A DNA stretch of 64,000 bases from Anniella stebbinsi (Eukaryota > Chordata > Lepidosauria > Squamata > Anniellidae). The stretch spans positions 259,629,562-259,693,561 of the forward strand of contig JARDYH010000003.1 of the NCBI GenBank assembly GCA_029215795.1, read 5' to 3'. A program made the translations under genes and the position numbers. The notes under the pieces are model-generated. The model had not been told where the DNA came from and did no database searches. It saw nothing but the letters and a program-made list of their open reading frames with translations. How positions within the stretch are numbered: position 1 is the stretch's first letter; every line of letters begins with the position of its first letter. Shown here in pieces: positions 1 through 10,965 of the stretch.

Positions 1-24
1 AATAAGATTTAGAAACAGTTAAAC

Positions 25-344
25 TAGGCTGACCATATGAAAAGGAGGACAGGGCTCATGTAACTTCAACATGTGTAGAGAAAAGGGAATTTCAGCCAGT
101 GTCATTTGTATGCAATTAGTTCCTGGTGAAATTCCCTCTTCATCACAACAGTTAAAGTTGCAGGCACTATACTAAAGTGACCATATACAAAAGAAGGCAG
201 GGCCCCTGCAACTTTAACTCTTGTGATGAAGAGGGAATTTCACCAGGAACTAATTGCATACAAATTACACTGGCTGAAATTACCTCTTCTCTACAACTGT
301 TAAAGTTATATGAGCCCTGTCCTCCTTTTCATAAGGTCAGCCTA
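25..344. mobile_element. 320-bp palindromic hAT-like MITE (family A), copy 1
   Basis: The element begins TAGGCTGACCATATG and ends with the inverted sequence GGTCAGCCTA. The left ~148 bases are the reverse complement of the right part, so the element folds on itself. A 7-bp direct repeat, GTTAAAC, flanks it (18-24 and 345-351), which fits a hAT-type duplication with one base lost or ambiguous. Four copies in the window (here, 7658, 46448, 50082) are all exactly 320 bp. No transposase is encoded, so it would have depended on an enzyme made elsewhere. Confidence 0.8.
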
Positions 345-404
345 GTTAAACTGTCATGTATTTTGCATAGTGTACACATGCATTTTCTTTCTAATCCTCG
401 CAGT

Positions 405-669
405 CTACACTGGCTCCCTTCTGGATGTGTTTTTGGAGGCAGACAACCCCTTTTTTGTTCCAGCAGGCCTTTGGCAAAACATCTGGACCTCTGTCTATAC
501 CTTTGACTTTTAAATTGTTATGTATTTTAAATGTTTTAAATGCTTTAATATTTAAAAGTATTTAATTATATTTTTAACTTCTATTTATATTTCTCTTTAT
601 AGGTTTTAACTGTATATGTTTTAGTTTTGTAAGGCTGCCCTGAGGCCCAGCATTGGGCAAAAGGCAGGA
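405..669 (+). mobile_element. L2-type LINE 3' end, truncated
   Basis: This matches, in the opposite orientation, the L2-like fragment at 43,866-44,300: both carry the stretch ending in 'tctggacct' and the tail in which a 'gctgcc..gag.ccag' block precedes 'aaaggc.ggata'. Only the end of the reverse transcriptase reading frame (an LHWLP remnant near 407-421) and the 3' untranslated region are left. It is a 5'-truncated, dead insertion. Confidence 0.55.
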
Positions 670-701
670 TACTACTACTACTACTAGTAGTAGTAGTAGT
701 A
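670..701. repeat. (ACT)n-(AGT)n self-complementary microsatellite
   Basis: About five ACT units are followed directly by about five AGT units, so the tract is a perfect palindrome of a trinucleotide repeat. It sits at the end of the L2 tail and may have grown from it. Confidence 0.85.
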
Positions 702-1431
702 ATGTTTCAGATTTCACTTCTGTATCTGATGTTCTTTTGCATTTACTTTTCTTTATAAACCATTCATATCTTAAGAGTTCTTGTGTGGCATGTTTTCATT
801 GGTTTAACAAGTTAAAAGGGTAATTCACTGTTTTCATGCTTTTGGTATAAAATCTATTTTCAACAGGCCTAGTAACTTCAAGAGTAACAAGAGTTGGGGA
901 AAATCCTCAATCTCTTTGCTATCAGAGGCACTGAGTAAGGGACCCTTGGAGATAATTTAGACTGACCCCAACCACAAAACACTATTCCCCCTTCTGAAGA
1001 GATCTGGACCACAGACTACTGAAGACAAACAAAGTAGCAGGCCATAATAACAGTTCTCATGTGGCCATTTGCCTTATGAGGCAGGTGCTCTGCGGGCTAC
1101 CAAATGGAGGGACTAACAGGCCATAAAGTTGCCTGGCTGGGCCTGCCAGAAATCCAGCCTCAACACTCCTGGAAGGTCCATGTTCTATAGCACCTGCTGT
1201 CAGATGAACTTGAGGGAATCCCACCCTCCAACCCTGGGTTTAATTTACTGGCTTCCCCTGGCTGGACCATGCAGGAAACTATAGGGACAGACAGAGCAGG
1301 CATTCATAGCACACATAGAATGCTGAGACTGGCAAATCTAAAAGCAAGTGTGTTGCTTTTCAAGAACCAAGGAAATTTAATGGGTCTTACTTTTGAGTAA
1401 ATATCTAGGGATGGAAATGCAGCCTGTGCAA
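702..1431. other. No gene recognised
   Basis: Mixed-composition sequence with no open frame above about 60 codons and no repeat family recognised by eye. Confidence 0.5.
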
Positions 1432-1439
1432 GAACTGAG

Positions 1440-2026
1440 TTGGGTGACCATATTTGGGAAACCAAAAAAGAGGACACCTAGTGGGGGGGCAGGAAAATGG
1501 CTTTCTGGGCCACCTTAAAGTCCCCAATTGGAGCGGAGGAGGGGAAAGCATGTCATTCTCACCCCCACCCCACTGCTCCAATCAGGCCCTTTTCTATAAT
1601 GTCTGGGAATGACACGTTTTCCCCTTTTAAGGCCTTGATTGGAGCAGTGGGAGAGAATGACACACCTCCAGAAAGCATGTCATTCCCCCCTGCCACGCTA
1701 ATGGTGGCCTTAAAGGGGAAAGTGTGTAATTCCAGGTCATTATAGACTATTGCATAAAATCCCCCCTGACACCGAGGATAGAACAAAAACCAGGAGAAAT
1801 CTGGGGAAATTCCCGCCTTTTCTCCTCCAAGAAACCCAAGGCGGCATACATAATCCTCCTCCTCTCCATTTCATTCTCACAACAGCAACCCTGTGAGATG
1901 GGTTGGGCTGAGAGTCTGCGACTGGCCCAAAGTCACCCAATGGGTTTCCATGGCCGAGTGGGGAGTAGAACCCGGATCTCCCAGCTCCCAGTCCAGCCAC
2001 TACACCACACCCTAGTGGTCACCCTA
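1440..2026. mobile_element. hAT-like non-autonomous element with SINE inside
   Basis: The 5' end reads TTGGGTGACCA and the 3' end GGTCACCCTA, which are inverted repeats of each other apart from one base. Flanking 8-bp repeats GAACTGAG (1432-1439) and GAATTGAG (2027-2034) match at seven of eight positions. An 8-bp duplication with TAGGGTG-type ends is the hallmark of the hAT superfamily. The body holds short internal repeats around 'ttggagc' and 'gaatgacac', and a MIR-type SINE occupies the right third. No transposase frame is present. Confidence 0.65.
1818..2013 (-). mobile_element. MIR/CORE-type tRNA-derived SINE
   Basis: Read on the minus strand, it has a tRNA-like head (gtgtagtggctgg), a core with 'gggtgactttgggccagtcg' and a tail resembling an L2 3' end. 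The same layout recurs at 8.3, 12.3, 13.9 and 38.25 kb. It lies inside the hAT-like element at 1440-2026, so it is younger than that element or was carried with it. Confidence 0.65.
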
Positions 2027-2034
2027 GAATTGAG

Positions 2035-2700
2035 CCATGCCAAGTTGGAAGCAGATCGGTTCGTGCCTTAATTTTTAGGATATATTTTTTTAAAAAAATT
2101 GACTTCAAAAAATTTCCTAAAATTCAAGACATGAACCAATCTGCTTCCAACTTGGCATGGCTAAAGCTTTACTTAAGAGGTACCATGGTTCCAAGTTTCA
2201 TCTCTTCATCTTTAATTTTTTTTTTTTTTTTTTATGTACTGCTCAAGGCCCTAGACCCCAAAGAGTATTGTGTTGGAAGTTTTAAAAATTCCTAAAACTC
2301 AAGGCATAAACAGATCTGCTTCCAACTTGGCATGGCTCAATCCCTACTTAAGAGGTACCATGCAATTGTAAGCATTTAAGTTAATTAAAAAAGAATAATT
2401 GAAGTTTTAAAAATTCCTAAAAATCAAGGGATGAAAAGAGGTGCTTCCAACCTGGCACGGCTAAATCCCTACTTCAGAGCTACCATGGTGCCAAGTTTCA
2501 TCTCTTTATCTTTAATTTCATTTTTTAAACTTGTGCTGCTCAAGGTCCTAGACCCCAAAGAGATTTCTGTTTGAACTTTAAAAAAATTCTAAAAATCAAG
2601 GCATGAACGGATCTGCTTCAAACTTGACATAGCTATATCCCTACTTAAAAGCTACCATGATGCCAGGTTTCATCTCTTTATCTTTAAAAATGAGAGTCAT
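2035..2700. repeat. Degenerate tandem/inverted repeat array
   Basis: A unit containing 'gatctgcttccaacttggca' and then 'ctacttaagag.taccatg' and 'aagtttcatctcttt.atcttt' recurs in direct orientation near 2125, 2305, 2430 and 2605. An inverted copy of the first part lies at 2035-2065, able to pair with 2125-2160. Unit spacing is irregular (about 180, 125 and 175 bp). It resembles the interior of a decayed non-autonomous DNA element; the family is not recognised. Confidence 0.55.
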
Positions 2701-2863
2701 GCAAAATTTTTGGTTGATTTATTCATTTAAAAAGTGAGTTCAACACATAACACTAGCTTTGATTTTATATTGGATGCCAAGATGGTGTAACATCCTGGCT
2801 GACGCTGGCTTGATTGTCAACTGTATAATATCCAGCCATCTGTTACACAAAGCCATGAAATTA

Positions 2864-3247
2864 ATTAAACAAAAAAACTACGGTTTACAAAAAACAATGT
2901 TAAGGCTCTACAGTTTCCAACCAAGCATCAAAAAGCAGAAAAATTGGGAGTTAAGGCTCACAAGCCTTAACGCCACATCCTCCCTAAGGAGGCAGAAAGT
3001 GCAAGTGAAATTCTCATTCTCCCAAAGCAGATAAACCATGAGGACAGAATGGAGAATATGATATGCAGAGGTGACTGTGGGGTTGTGGAAAACTGATCAC
3101 GAACAACTTAGGGCCACCTATTTCTCTTTTTTTGTTTAGAGCAGCCCTTCCCCAACCTGGTGCCCTTCAAAGGTGTTGGACTATAACTCCCATCATTGCA
3201 AGTCAGTATGTCCCATGGTCAGGAATGCTGGGACTTGTCATCTCAAA
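2864..3247 (+). repeat. Left arm of ~384-bp inverted duplication
   Basis: The arm is matched in reverse complement at 4275-4657. I count roughly a dozen differences over about 384 bases, i.e. near 97% identity. The arm includes the 'ccccaacctggtgccctt..aggtgttggactataactccc' motif of a common MITE-like repeat plus unique sequence, so the duplication is not simply two copies of one known repeat. Confidence 0.8.
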
Positions 3248-4274
3248 CACCTGGAGGGCAACAAAATGGGGAATGCTGTTCCATATCCTTACCAAATACA
3301 GGGTCTGCCCAATACTTTTCTCTCAAACACCTCTCGCATATAGCAGCACGCTTGATAACAAAAGGGGCACTATTCATTACAGATCTAGAACCAGAGCATG
3401 TGCCAGGCACTTCCAACTTTTGGTCAATATCCTGCCCTTCAAAGAACCAATGTTTTTTTTTCTTAAAATGTATTTATACAAAATATACTGTTCACTCCCC
3501 ACAATCTCTCCACAATACATCATCTCATCAAAGTGACAGAGGAGCAGAAGAGGTTTAGTTTGGCTGTCTTGAACACCTTTCAGATGAGATTAGTTTGCAA
3601 TCCTATACCTCTTGGGAGTAAGCCCTAGTGAATTCAGTGGCACTGGCTTCTGAGAAGACAAGTATAGGAGTCAACTTTCTCCAGCTTGGTGCTCTCCAGA
3701 TGTGTTGCACTTTAACTCTCATGTTTTGTGTTATGGAGAAGACAAAAATAATTTCATACTTAATTTTAAAATAATACTTACACAAGAAACAGACATCCTG
3801 TGCCATGTGTTGAAAACTAATGTTGATGTCTGAAGGGCTATCCGGATTAGGTATTCAAGATTCATTCATTGTTGTTTCATTTGGTTTAGACAGTTCATTA
3901 AAAGTGATGCAGCTCTTTTGTAGTTCCTTGATTGATCACATATCTTAATGCTGGAAAACATCATACTTTAGTACAGATGTGGGCAAAAAATAGATCTATC
4001 CTGATGTTTTGGATATCAACTCGCAGCATTCCTGATAACTGCCCATGCTGATAGGGGCTTTTACAAGTTGAATTCCAAAACATCTGGAGATCTACATTCT
4101 GCCTTCCCTTGTTCTTGAACAACATTCTCCAACCTGGTGCCTGTCAGATGTGTTGGGTTGCAACTCTCGACATAAGAATCTCTAAGAAATGGGAAGTAGT
4201 TGGTCCTAAGTAATTCATCATCATTTCCCACAACCGCACAGTCACCTCTGCATATCAAATTGCATATCTAGATT
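3248..4274. other. ~1-kb spacer between inverted arms
   Basis: No gene is seen. The stretch 4,100-4,260 is a diverged, same-orientation relative of part of the right arm (it shares 'ccaacctggtgcc' and 'cacagtcacctctgcatatca'), so the region was also partly duplicated in tandem. Confidence 0.6.
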
Positions 4275-4657
4275 TTTGAGATGACAAGTCCCAGCATTCC
4301 TGACCATGGGACATACTGACTTGCAATGATGGGAGTTGTAGTCCAACACCTTTGGAGGGCACCAGGTTGGGGAAGGGCTGCTCTAAACAAAAAAAGAGAA
4401 GTAGGTAGCCCTAAGTTGTTCGTAATCAGTTTTCCACAACCCCACAGTCACCTCTGCATATCATATTCTCCATTCTGTCCTCATGGTTTATCTGCTTTGG
4501 GAGAATGAGAATTTCACTTGCACTTTCTGCCTTCTTAGGGAGGATGTGGCATTAAGGCTTGTGAGCCTTAACTCCCAATTTCCCTGCTTTTTGATGCTTG
4601 GTTGGAAACTGTAGAGCCTTAACATTGTTTTTGTAAACCGTAGGTTTTTTGTTTAAT
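4275..4657 (-). repeat. Right arm of ~384-bp inverted duplication
   Basis: Reverse complement of 2864-3247. The arm ends at 'gtttaat', directly beside an AAT microsatellite and an L2 insertion; the left arm starts at 'attaaac'. Confidence 0.8.
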
Positions 4658-4665
4658 GAATGTTC

Positions 4666-4666
<1 letters not shown>

Positions 4667-4704
<38 letters not shown>
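4667..4704. repeat. (AAT)n microsatellite
   Basis: About twelve AAT units at the 3' tail of the adjacent minus-strand L2, where such tails usually start. Confidence 0.9.
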
Positions 4705-5415
4705 TTATTTATTACCCACCTCTCCCAATGGATCGAGGCGGGGAACAGCATCAAACACAAAATACAAAACTGATTAAAACACTTAAAACTAATACATCAT
4801 TAAAATACCAATAAAACAACAATAAAACACTTTAAAATTCATCTGGGTAGGCCTGCCGGAAGAGATCAGTCTTTATAGATCTTTTAAATTCCTGAAGACT
4901 GGTGAGTTCACGAATCTCTCCCAGCAGGTCATTCCACAATCTGGGAGCGGCAGAAGAGAAGGTCCTCTGGGTAATGGTTGTCAGTCTAGTTCTTGTTGAC
5001 TGTAGTAAATTCTTCCCAGAGGACCTGAGCGTGCGGGGCGAATTGTATGGGAGAAGGCGATCCCGTAGGTAACCTGGACCCAAACCATGTAGGGCTTTAA
5101 AGGTAATAACCAACACTTTGTACTTCGCCCGGAAACTGATTGGCAGCCAGTGAAGAGATTTTAAAACTGGTGTAATGTGGTCACCCCTAGATGTACCGGT
5201 GACCAACCTGGCTGCCATATTTTGAACTAGTTGAAGTTTCCGGACTAGGCACAGAGGTAGCCCTATGTACAGCGCATTGCAGAAGTTGAGCCTTGAAGTT
5301 ACCAGTGCGTGCACTACTGATTTTAGATCTTCCAACTCTAGGAAGGGGAGCAGCTGGCGTATCAGCCGAAGCTGATAGTAGGCACTCCTGGCAGTCACAT
5401 CTATCTGAGCTGTCA
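4705..5415 (-). mobile_element. L2-clade LINE, 5'-truncated 3' end
   Basis: The minus strand encodes the last ~194 residues of an L2-clade reverse transcriptase protein with no internal stop (4832-5416), including LHWLPISFRAKYKVLVITFK. The 3' untranslated part ends in 'cctcgatccattgggagagg' and the AAT tail. It belongs to the same subfamily as the long copy at 26.6-29.5 kb and the proteins are clearly similar over this part. The 5' edge abuts a GA microsatellite. Confidence 0.85.
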
Positions 5416-5417
5416 TT

Positions 5418-5418
<1 letters not shown>

Positions 5419-5461
<43 letters not shown>
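5419..5461. repeat. (GA)n microsatellite
   Basis: Twenty-one uninterrupted AG units at the 5' truncation point of the L2. Confidence 0.95.
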
Positions 5462-6360
5462 CTCTGCCAAGATAAAATGGGAAGGTACATAAGGGAAGGG
5501 GATTGGTGGGAAAAAGATGAGGTAGATGATCAGTTTTTCAAAGCCAGAACAAGGTGATGAGCTGTAAGCACTCAAAATACACTTCAGGTAGGGAAGTACA
5601 GATTGTACATATCTGTTCTGTCTGAAAAAGATCAAGCACCTTTCATTCTGTCATCTGCCCATCAACAGAATAAAGTTGGTTTTTCCTGTTTCCAAATTCT
5701 GCAAATGCAAATTTGCGCAAATTCGCAAGAACAAAAATGCGTGAATTCCCCCAACACACATTTTCATGCAAAATTTGCATGTGTGGTTAGGGTTTTTTAG
5801 TTTTTGCATGTTTCTCTATGATGAAATTTGCACAAAAGTCCTGAAGGAGAGAAAAACAGCCTGCACCTGACTGGGGACAAGCTGGTCTGCTGCAGGATCC
5901 ATGGGTCGGATTCATAAACATCCAAACTCATTTGGTTACATTGTGAATTTCTGATATTCTTCAGGCCAGGCTGAGCTTCCTTCCTTGGTGCTCTTGCCTG
6001 AATAGCAACTGGTGGCTCTTGTTTCTTTGGCCAATGGATGGGGACAGAGCGTTCTCTCCCCTTTCTTCTGCATCTCCATGGTGACTGTCGCTTGGAGCCC
6101 AATGCTCTTTCTGGCAGGGAGGGGGAATCAAGATCCCTGAAACAGCTCCTGCATTGACTGATACACAGGCCTAGTTGGCCTCCCTCTTGGCTTGATGTTA
6201 ATCCTTTCCTGTGGTATGGTGTGTCTTAGATCGCAAGCCTTCAGGCAGGGACTGTCTAAACTCTCATCTTTGTAATACACTCTGAGAGTCTTGGCTGAAG
6301 AGTGGGATAAAACCCTAATGCTAATAATGATGCTAATGTGGTTCATGCTACTACTAAGGG
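5462..6360. other. No gene recognised
   Basis: Contains a short A/T-rich block near 5,690-5,790 with alternating 'gcaaat' and 'gcaaattcgc' words of a kind that recurs in decayed elements at 10.3, 15.8, 31.4 and 39.9 kb. Nothing else is identified. Confidence 0.4.
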
Positions 6361-6803
6361 ATGGCATGAGAGCCTGTTTTGGGGCTTAAAGCCTGGCAAA
6401 ACTTGCTGGCTCAGTCCCTGGACACTAGTTCACGGATCCCCAGGTTTGCCCAACTCATTACACGGCAAGTTGGACAAGCTTGTGAAGTTCCACCACCGGC
6501 AATCTCTCCTACTCTTCTTCCTCACAAGGAGAGAACAAGAACTTGATGGGAGGCAGAAGGAGTCCCACACTCCTGGTCAAGCACTTGTCCTCTCCTTGCC
6601 AGGGGAAAGCGAGGGCTTGGCGGCCTGCAACAGGGACTCCAGAGGCCGCCATCTTGCACAAAATGGTGGCTCAACAAGGGATCGGGCAGCCACATATTGC
6701 TTGTTGAATGCTTGTGGAACAACCACATCACCGGAAGCTTGTAGCATGCAGCTAGCAAGGTTGGGCAGCCAGCAGTGCTTGGGGTGAGCTTGCCCATCCC
6801 TAA
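6360..6803. mobile_element. Remnant of foldback element, right end only
   Basis: The right end 'gcttgcccatcccta' matches the terminus of the elements at 12,723 and 34,487, and the interior carries 'ggccgccatcttgcacaaaatggtgg'-like palindromic sequence. No left terminus or target duplication is found. Confidence 0.35.
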
Positions 6804-6804
6804 T

Positions 6805-6835
<31 letters not shown>
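6804..6835. repeat. (AAC)n microsatellite
   Basis: About ten AAC units. The long leucine run predicted on the opposite strand is only this repeat in translation. Confidence 0.9.
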
Positions 6836-6837
<2 letters not shown>

Positions 6838-7302
6838 AATATCAACTAGATTTTGCTACATGATGATGTCAAGAAGCCAAATAATATGTAGAGCAATGTT
6901 TTCTGTCCTCACTCTGGATGAGTGAATACTTTCACCGCCTGTTTGCAGCCCCCACCCCCAATCCTGAAAGGGTGTATATGGCATATTTCACCGAGGGTGA
7001 CAATGTCCATGAAACACGCCTGATTTTCCTACTCAACCTTATCTGTATCATCTAGTTCTGGCCTTAGGGGCAGTTTAGTTGATGCCTAAATTACTATTTG
7101 GCAAATTGCCCAGAACAGAGACTTGGGTATTTCATTGATAAATAAGGTTAATTATACAGAGCCTTCACAGTCTACACTCCCACCTAAAGTTCCAGTTTTC
7201 TGAAAGATGCCTTTTCCGTACAGCAAATATTATGTCATTTGAATCAAATGTAAATGGATTAACTCCATGTAATTTATTCAGGTCAGGTTTCCAAGTATTT
7301 GA
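6836..7302. other. No gene recognised
   Basis: Unique-looking sequence with no open frame or repeat motif that I recognise. Confidence 0.4.
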
Positions 7303-7358
7303 GTATTTATTTATTTATTTATTGCAAAGATTTATTTGTTTGTTTATTTATTTATTTA
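7303..7358. repeat. (TTTA)n-rich simple repeat
   Basis: Runs of TTTA with TTTG interruptions, typical of a LINE or SINE tail whose body is gone. Confidence 0.8.
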
Positions 7359-7657
7359 TTGCATAGCTATGAAAAACAAAGCACTGGGAAGATTGGTAGT
7401 ATATGTGATATACTAAGAAGATATATAGAGAGAGGAGAAGATGGGGTGGACAGAAGGAGAAAGTCTTGGGAAAGGTATTTTTGGAAGATGAGTCCCATAC
7501 TCATCAATACATTTCCAACCTGATGGTCCAAGAAACCTCATGCTCAGTATTGCTGAAAGTCTCACTGTAACTTTGAGTTCATGTCAGCTTGTATGGGCTA
7601 AAGTGTTCCTACTTGAAAGTTGCACTCAGATGGAAATAGCTGAGAAACTACATAGCC

Positions 7658-7977
7658 TAGGCTGACCAGATAAAATCCAGGTCAGGGCTCATGTAACTTT
7701 AACAGTTGTAGAGAAAAAGGAATTTCAGCCAGTGTCATTTGTATGCAATTAGTTCCTGGTGAAATTCCCTCTTCATCCCAACAGTTAAAGTTGCAGGCAC
7801 TATACTAGAGTGACCATATACAAAAGAAGGCAGGGCTTCTGCGACTTTAACAGTTGTGATGAAGAGGGAATTTCACCAGGAACTAATTGCATACAACTGA
7901 CACTGGCTGAAATTCCCTTTTCTCTACAACTGTTAAAGTCACAGGAGCCCTGTCCTCCTTTTCATATGGTCAGCCTA
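7658..7977. mobile_element. 320-bp palindromic hAT-like MITE (family A), copy 2
   Basis: Starts TAGGCTGACCAGATAAAATC and ends GGTCAGCCTA; exactly 320 bp. The internal terminus TAGAGTGACCATATAC lies near 7806, so the right 172 bp is itself a complete short MITE. No convincing target duplication: flanks are ACATAGCC and CCAATGAC. Confidence 0.75.
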
Positions 7978-8317
7978 CCAATGACCGAAAACAGGCAATG
8001 TTTGCTGATCACCCAAAACTCCTTTCTACTACTTGTCTGCCCTTTATGGGTCTACCCAGGTGTTCCTGGGCCTGCTCTTGTCTTGTTTCCTCTGGAACTG
8101 TTATGAGGAAGGACCAATTAGGAATCCCAGCAGGAGATGATGGGCTGTCTAACATTCCTATGTGAATGTGTCGAGGAGCTTTTGTGAGCACAGAAGGACC
8201 AAGTCATATGCAGTGTGCCCTGAGCTCCATTGTCAGGGTCCAGCAGGGTCAGACCTGCAAGTAGGAAGCTATGGAAGTAGGAATGGGGGAGAAATTCACA
8301 TTTTATAAGCTCTATTT

Positions 8318-8783
8318 CTTATTTCATTTATATCCTATTTTTTTCCTCTTGCAAGGAACCCAAGGCAGCTTACATTCTTCTCCCCCTCTGCATTATATCC
8401 TCTCCATAACTCTGTGAGTTAGACATAGGCCCAATCTACACCAAGCAGGATATTGCGCTATGAAAGTAGTATGAAAGCAGCATACCACTGCTTTATAGTG
8501 GTATTGAAGTGCACTGACAGCTGTTGGGGCCCATAGACACATACCATATACCGTTTTCATACCACTATATGCCGCTTGGTGTGGCTTGTGCCTTTTATGT
8601 ACCACTTTCATACCACTTTCATAGTGCAATATAGATGGTATAGATGAGGCCTGAAAGTCAGTGACTGCCCCAAAGTCACCAAGTCAGCTTCATGGCCAAG
8701 AAGGATTAAAACTCAGGACTCCCCAGTCCCAGTCCCAATCCCAATCCCACACTCTAACCACTACACCACACTGGCTCTCTTTT
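8318..8783 (-). mobile_element. MIR/CORE-type SINE split by a palindromic MITE
   Basis: The minus-strand SINE occupies 8318-8427 (tail) and 8651-8783 (core and tRNA-like head ending 'gtggtgtagtggttagagtg'). The gap is filled by a family-B palindromic element, so the SINE is the older of the two. Confidence 0.65.
8428..8650. mobile_element. Palindromic MITE, family B, copy 1
   Basis: Ends 'cccaatctacaccaagcagg' and 'cttggtgt..tagatgaggc' pair with each other and the whole interior folds, with 'gcactgacagctgttggggc' near the centre. Related copies are at 24,901 and 31,033. The element sits inside a SINE. No transposase frame. Confidence 0.7.
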
Positions 8784-9034
8784 AATGTGAATCTCCACAC
8801 TTTGCACTTCCCAAACCAAGATGAGAAATGAAGCACATTTACCTTTTGGTATTCACACTTCTCCACATTTTGTGATGCAGTCTTCCAATCAGAAAATGTC
8901 TATGTTTAGGGAGAAAAAAATATGCACAGTCATGAAAATAACATTACAAAAATTCCTTACGATGGAAAAAATTGCTTACATAATTCCATACAAAATGCAT
9001 ATGAAGAGAAATGCAATTGAAAATGTGTCATCCT

Positions 9035-9290
9035 GCCTTTTATCAACCTCCCGGTCACTGAGGTCATCAGAGGATATGCTCCTGGTGTTTCTGCATGGAT
9101 CTTTGGCCCAACTGGAGTCCACCTGAGAAGAGGCATCGGTGTGATGCCCCCTTCCTGTGGAACTCCCTGTCTTTGGAGGTCAGGCAGATGCAAACACTGT
9201 GTTGTTTCCAGAGCCTTAATACATTTTTATTCCATGAATCTTACCTTGACTGACCAGCCATGGTTTTTTATCACTGCTCTGTCAGAGTAC
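9035..9290 (+). mobile_element. L2-type LINE 3' relic
   Basis: Contains 'ctgtggaactccctgtctttggaggtcaggcag', the same block seen in the L2 tail at 49,380. An inverted short piece of a related tail follows at about 9,300-9,380 ('ctggtcaatcaaggtaggct'), so two tails lie head to head. Confidence 0.5.
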
Positions 9291-9439
9291 TAATAAACTA
9301 CAAATAAAAACTGATAAAAACTATGTCTGGTCAATCAAGGTAGGCTTCCTGGAATAGAGATGTTTTAAGGAGGCGCTGACCTCTTTCTTTTGTCTTCTTA
9401 ACATTTTGCTTTTATTGTTCACCGCTCTGGAATCTGTTT

Positions 9440-9456
9440 ATAATAATAATAATAAT

Positions 9457-9503
<47 letters not shown>
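9440..9503. repeat. Compound (AAT)n(AT)n microsatellite
   Basis: About seven AAT units pass into about twenty AT units. Confidence 0.95.
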
Positions 9504-9504
<1 letters not shown>

Positions 9505-9613
9505 CCCGCCTCTCCTTCGATGTGGAGAGATCTATAAATGCTGTAAATAGTTAGTTTGTTTTTTTAAAAAAAGTTAAAAAGGGTTTGCAGACTGAAAGTT
9601 GCAGGCACTATAC

Positions 9614-9784
9614 TAGAGTGACCATATTCAAAAGAAGGCAGGGCGTCTGCAACTTTAACTGTTGTGATGAAGAGGGAATTTCACCAGGTACGAATTACAT
9701 ACAAATGACACTGGCTGAAATTCCCTTTTCTCTACAACTGTTAAAGTTATATGAGCCCTGACCTGGATTTATCTGGTCACCTTA
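9614..9784. mobile_element. 171-bp short MITE (family A unit), copy 1
   Basis: Starts TAGAGTGACCATATTC and ends ATCTGGTCACCTTA: inverted termini of a complete short element. It equals the right half of the 320-bp palindromes and shows that this half exists alone. About ten extra bases of the dimer's left arm ('gttgcaggcac') precede it, so it may instead be a truncated dimer. Confidence 0.65.
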
Positions 9785-10560
9785 TGAAAAGCAGAACTAA
9801 TGTCGAGTTTTGAGATAAACAAGTACGTCAGAATGGATGGAACATACTGGGAAGAGGATGATCTAAACTGATGATGTAGACCGAAAGACTTAGATATTTT
9901 AGAATAAAGTAATATGTATTAGGAGGGAGTTCTTTGTCTTTGAGAAGGGTATTCTGAACACAGAGGAGAAAGATGTCTTTCCTTTTCCTTAGGCATGAGA
10001 TCCAGGACATTGCTCTGAGCCTAGCATGTAGGCCTCAGTGACTCCTTGGCATGAAGCAGACAAGAGGTCATATCCCCAAAGTTGCAACCATGAAGTCCAG
10101 AGGAAAAAGAGCTAATCTGGCACATGCAGGCAGGTTGGCAGAAGTGCCAAGCAATTTTGAGAGCATATCATTCATAGTAATGGGGGAGGAATTCATTTGG
10201 TTTGAATTTTTATGTGAACATACCTAATGTTGCACTTTCAAACCAAGCCGTGAACTGAAACTCAGTTATCCTTTGGAATTCACATTTCTCCAAATGTTGC
10301 AAATACTCCAATTAAAAAAAATAAATCCAAAAATGAGCATTTTAGGGAAATATGCACATACAAATATGTATATTACGAAAAAATGACATAAAATATGTTA
10401 TATTAGGAAAATTTCTTGCACAAAACTGTGTATCATAGGCATCATTCCATACAAATTTCACTGCAAAAATCATCATAATAATCTCCTCAAAGTTTGGGAC
10501 AAATCAAGATAGGAATATTTCTCAAAGTTTGGACCACTATTATCTGTGCAGCCCTGCAGT
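9785..10560. other. No gene recognised; A/T-rich decayed repeat
   Basis: 10,190-10,480 is rich in 'gcacattttagg', 'atatgcacata' and related words shared with other decayed stretches (8.82-9.0 kb, 15.8-15.95 kb). No open frame of interest. Confidence 0.4.
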
Positions 10561-10965
10561 TAGAGATGTCTGAACTTACCCCAATCCACGTTGCATGTCG
10601 CTCGACAGTTGCTGGACCCTTGCCAGCTGTTTGTCAGGTGCAGCAAGCCACCAGTCAGTTCATGGGTACCCAGCGAGCAATGCACGGCTGCCCGATCCAT
10701 CACCAAAATGCCATTTTGCATAAAAATGGTGGTTCAGATGTTTCCATGAATGCTGATTCACACAAATGGCAGCCATAAAGTGGCTATTTATGCAAGATTA
10801 ATCTTGCATAAATGGCCCCTTTACAGCCACCATTTCTGTAAATGGACAGTTTTAAAATAGGCTGAGCTGCCATTTTAACCCAAAATGGCCACTCAGCAGG
10901 CCAGCAAGGACCGCCACGCTTGCCTGGGCTGGCATGCATCAAAGAGGGGAAGTATAGCAGTCCAC
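10560..10965. mobile_element. Decayed foldback element with 28-bp perfect palindrome
   Basis: Positions 10786-10813 form a perfect palindrome (ATTTATGCAAGATT and its complement). Flanking 'aaatggcagcc' and 'cagccaccattt' extend the fold. The left edge 'tagagatgtctg' resembles the TAGGGATG termini of related elements; no right terminus was found. Confidence 0.45.

Noticed and set aside
177..350. A conserved ~55-residue frame (MTIYKRRQG..) recurring at 177, 7810, 24293, 46600 and 50234
   Set aside because: It recurs only because it lies in copies of the family-A MITE, which has no sign of coding. The palindrome also encodes frames on the other strand.
6522..6845. Poly-leucine signal-like start of a minus-strand frame
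   Set aside because: It is the translation of the AAC microsatellite at 6804-6835.
7658..7977. Target-site duplication for family-A copy 2
   Set aside because: The flanks ACATAGCC and CCAATGAC do not match; only copies 1 and 4 show duplications.
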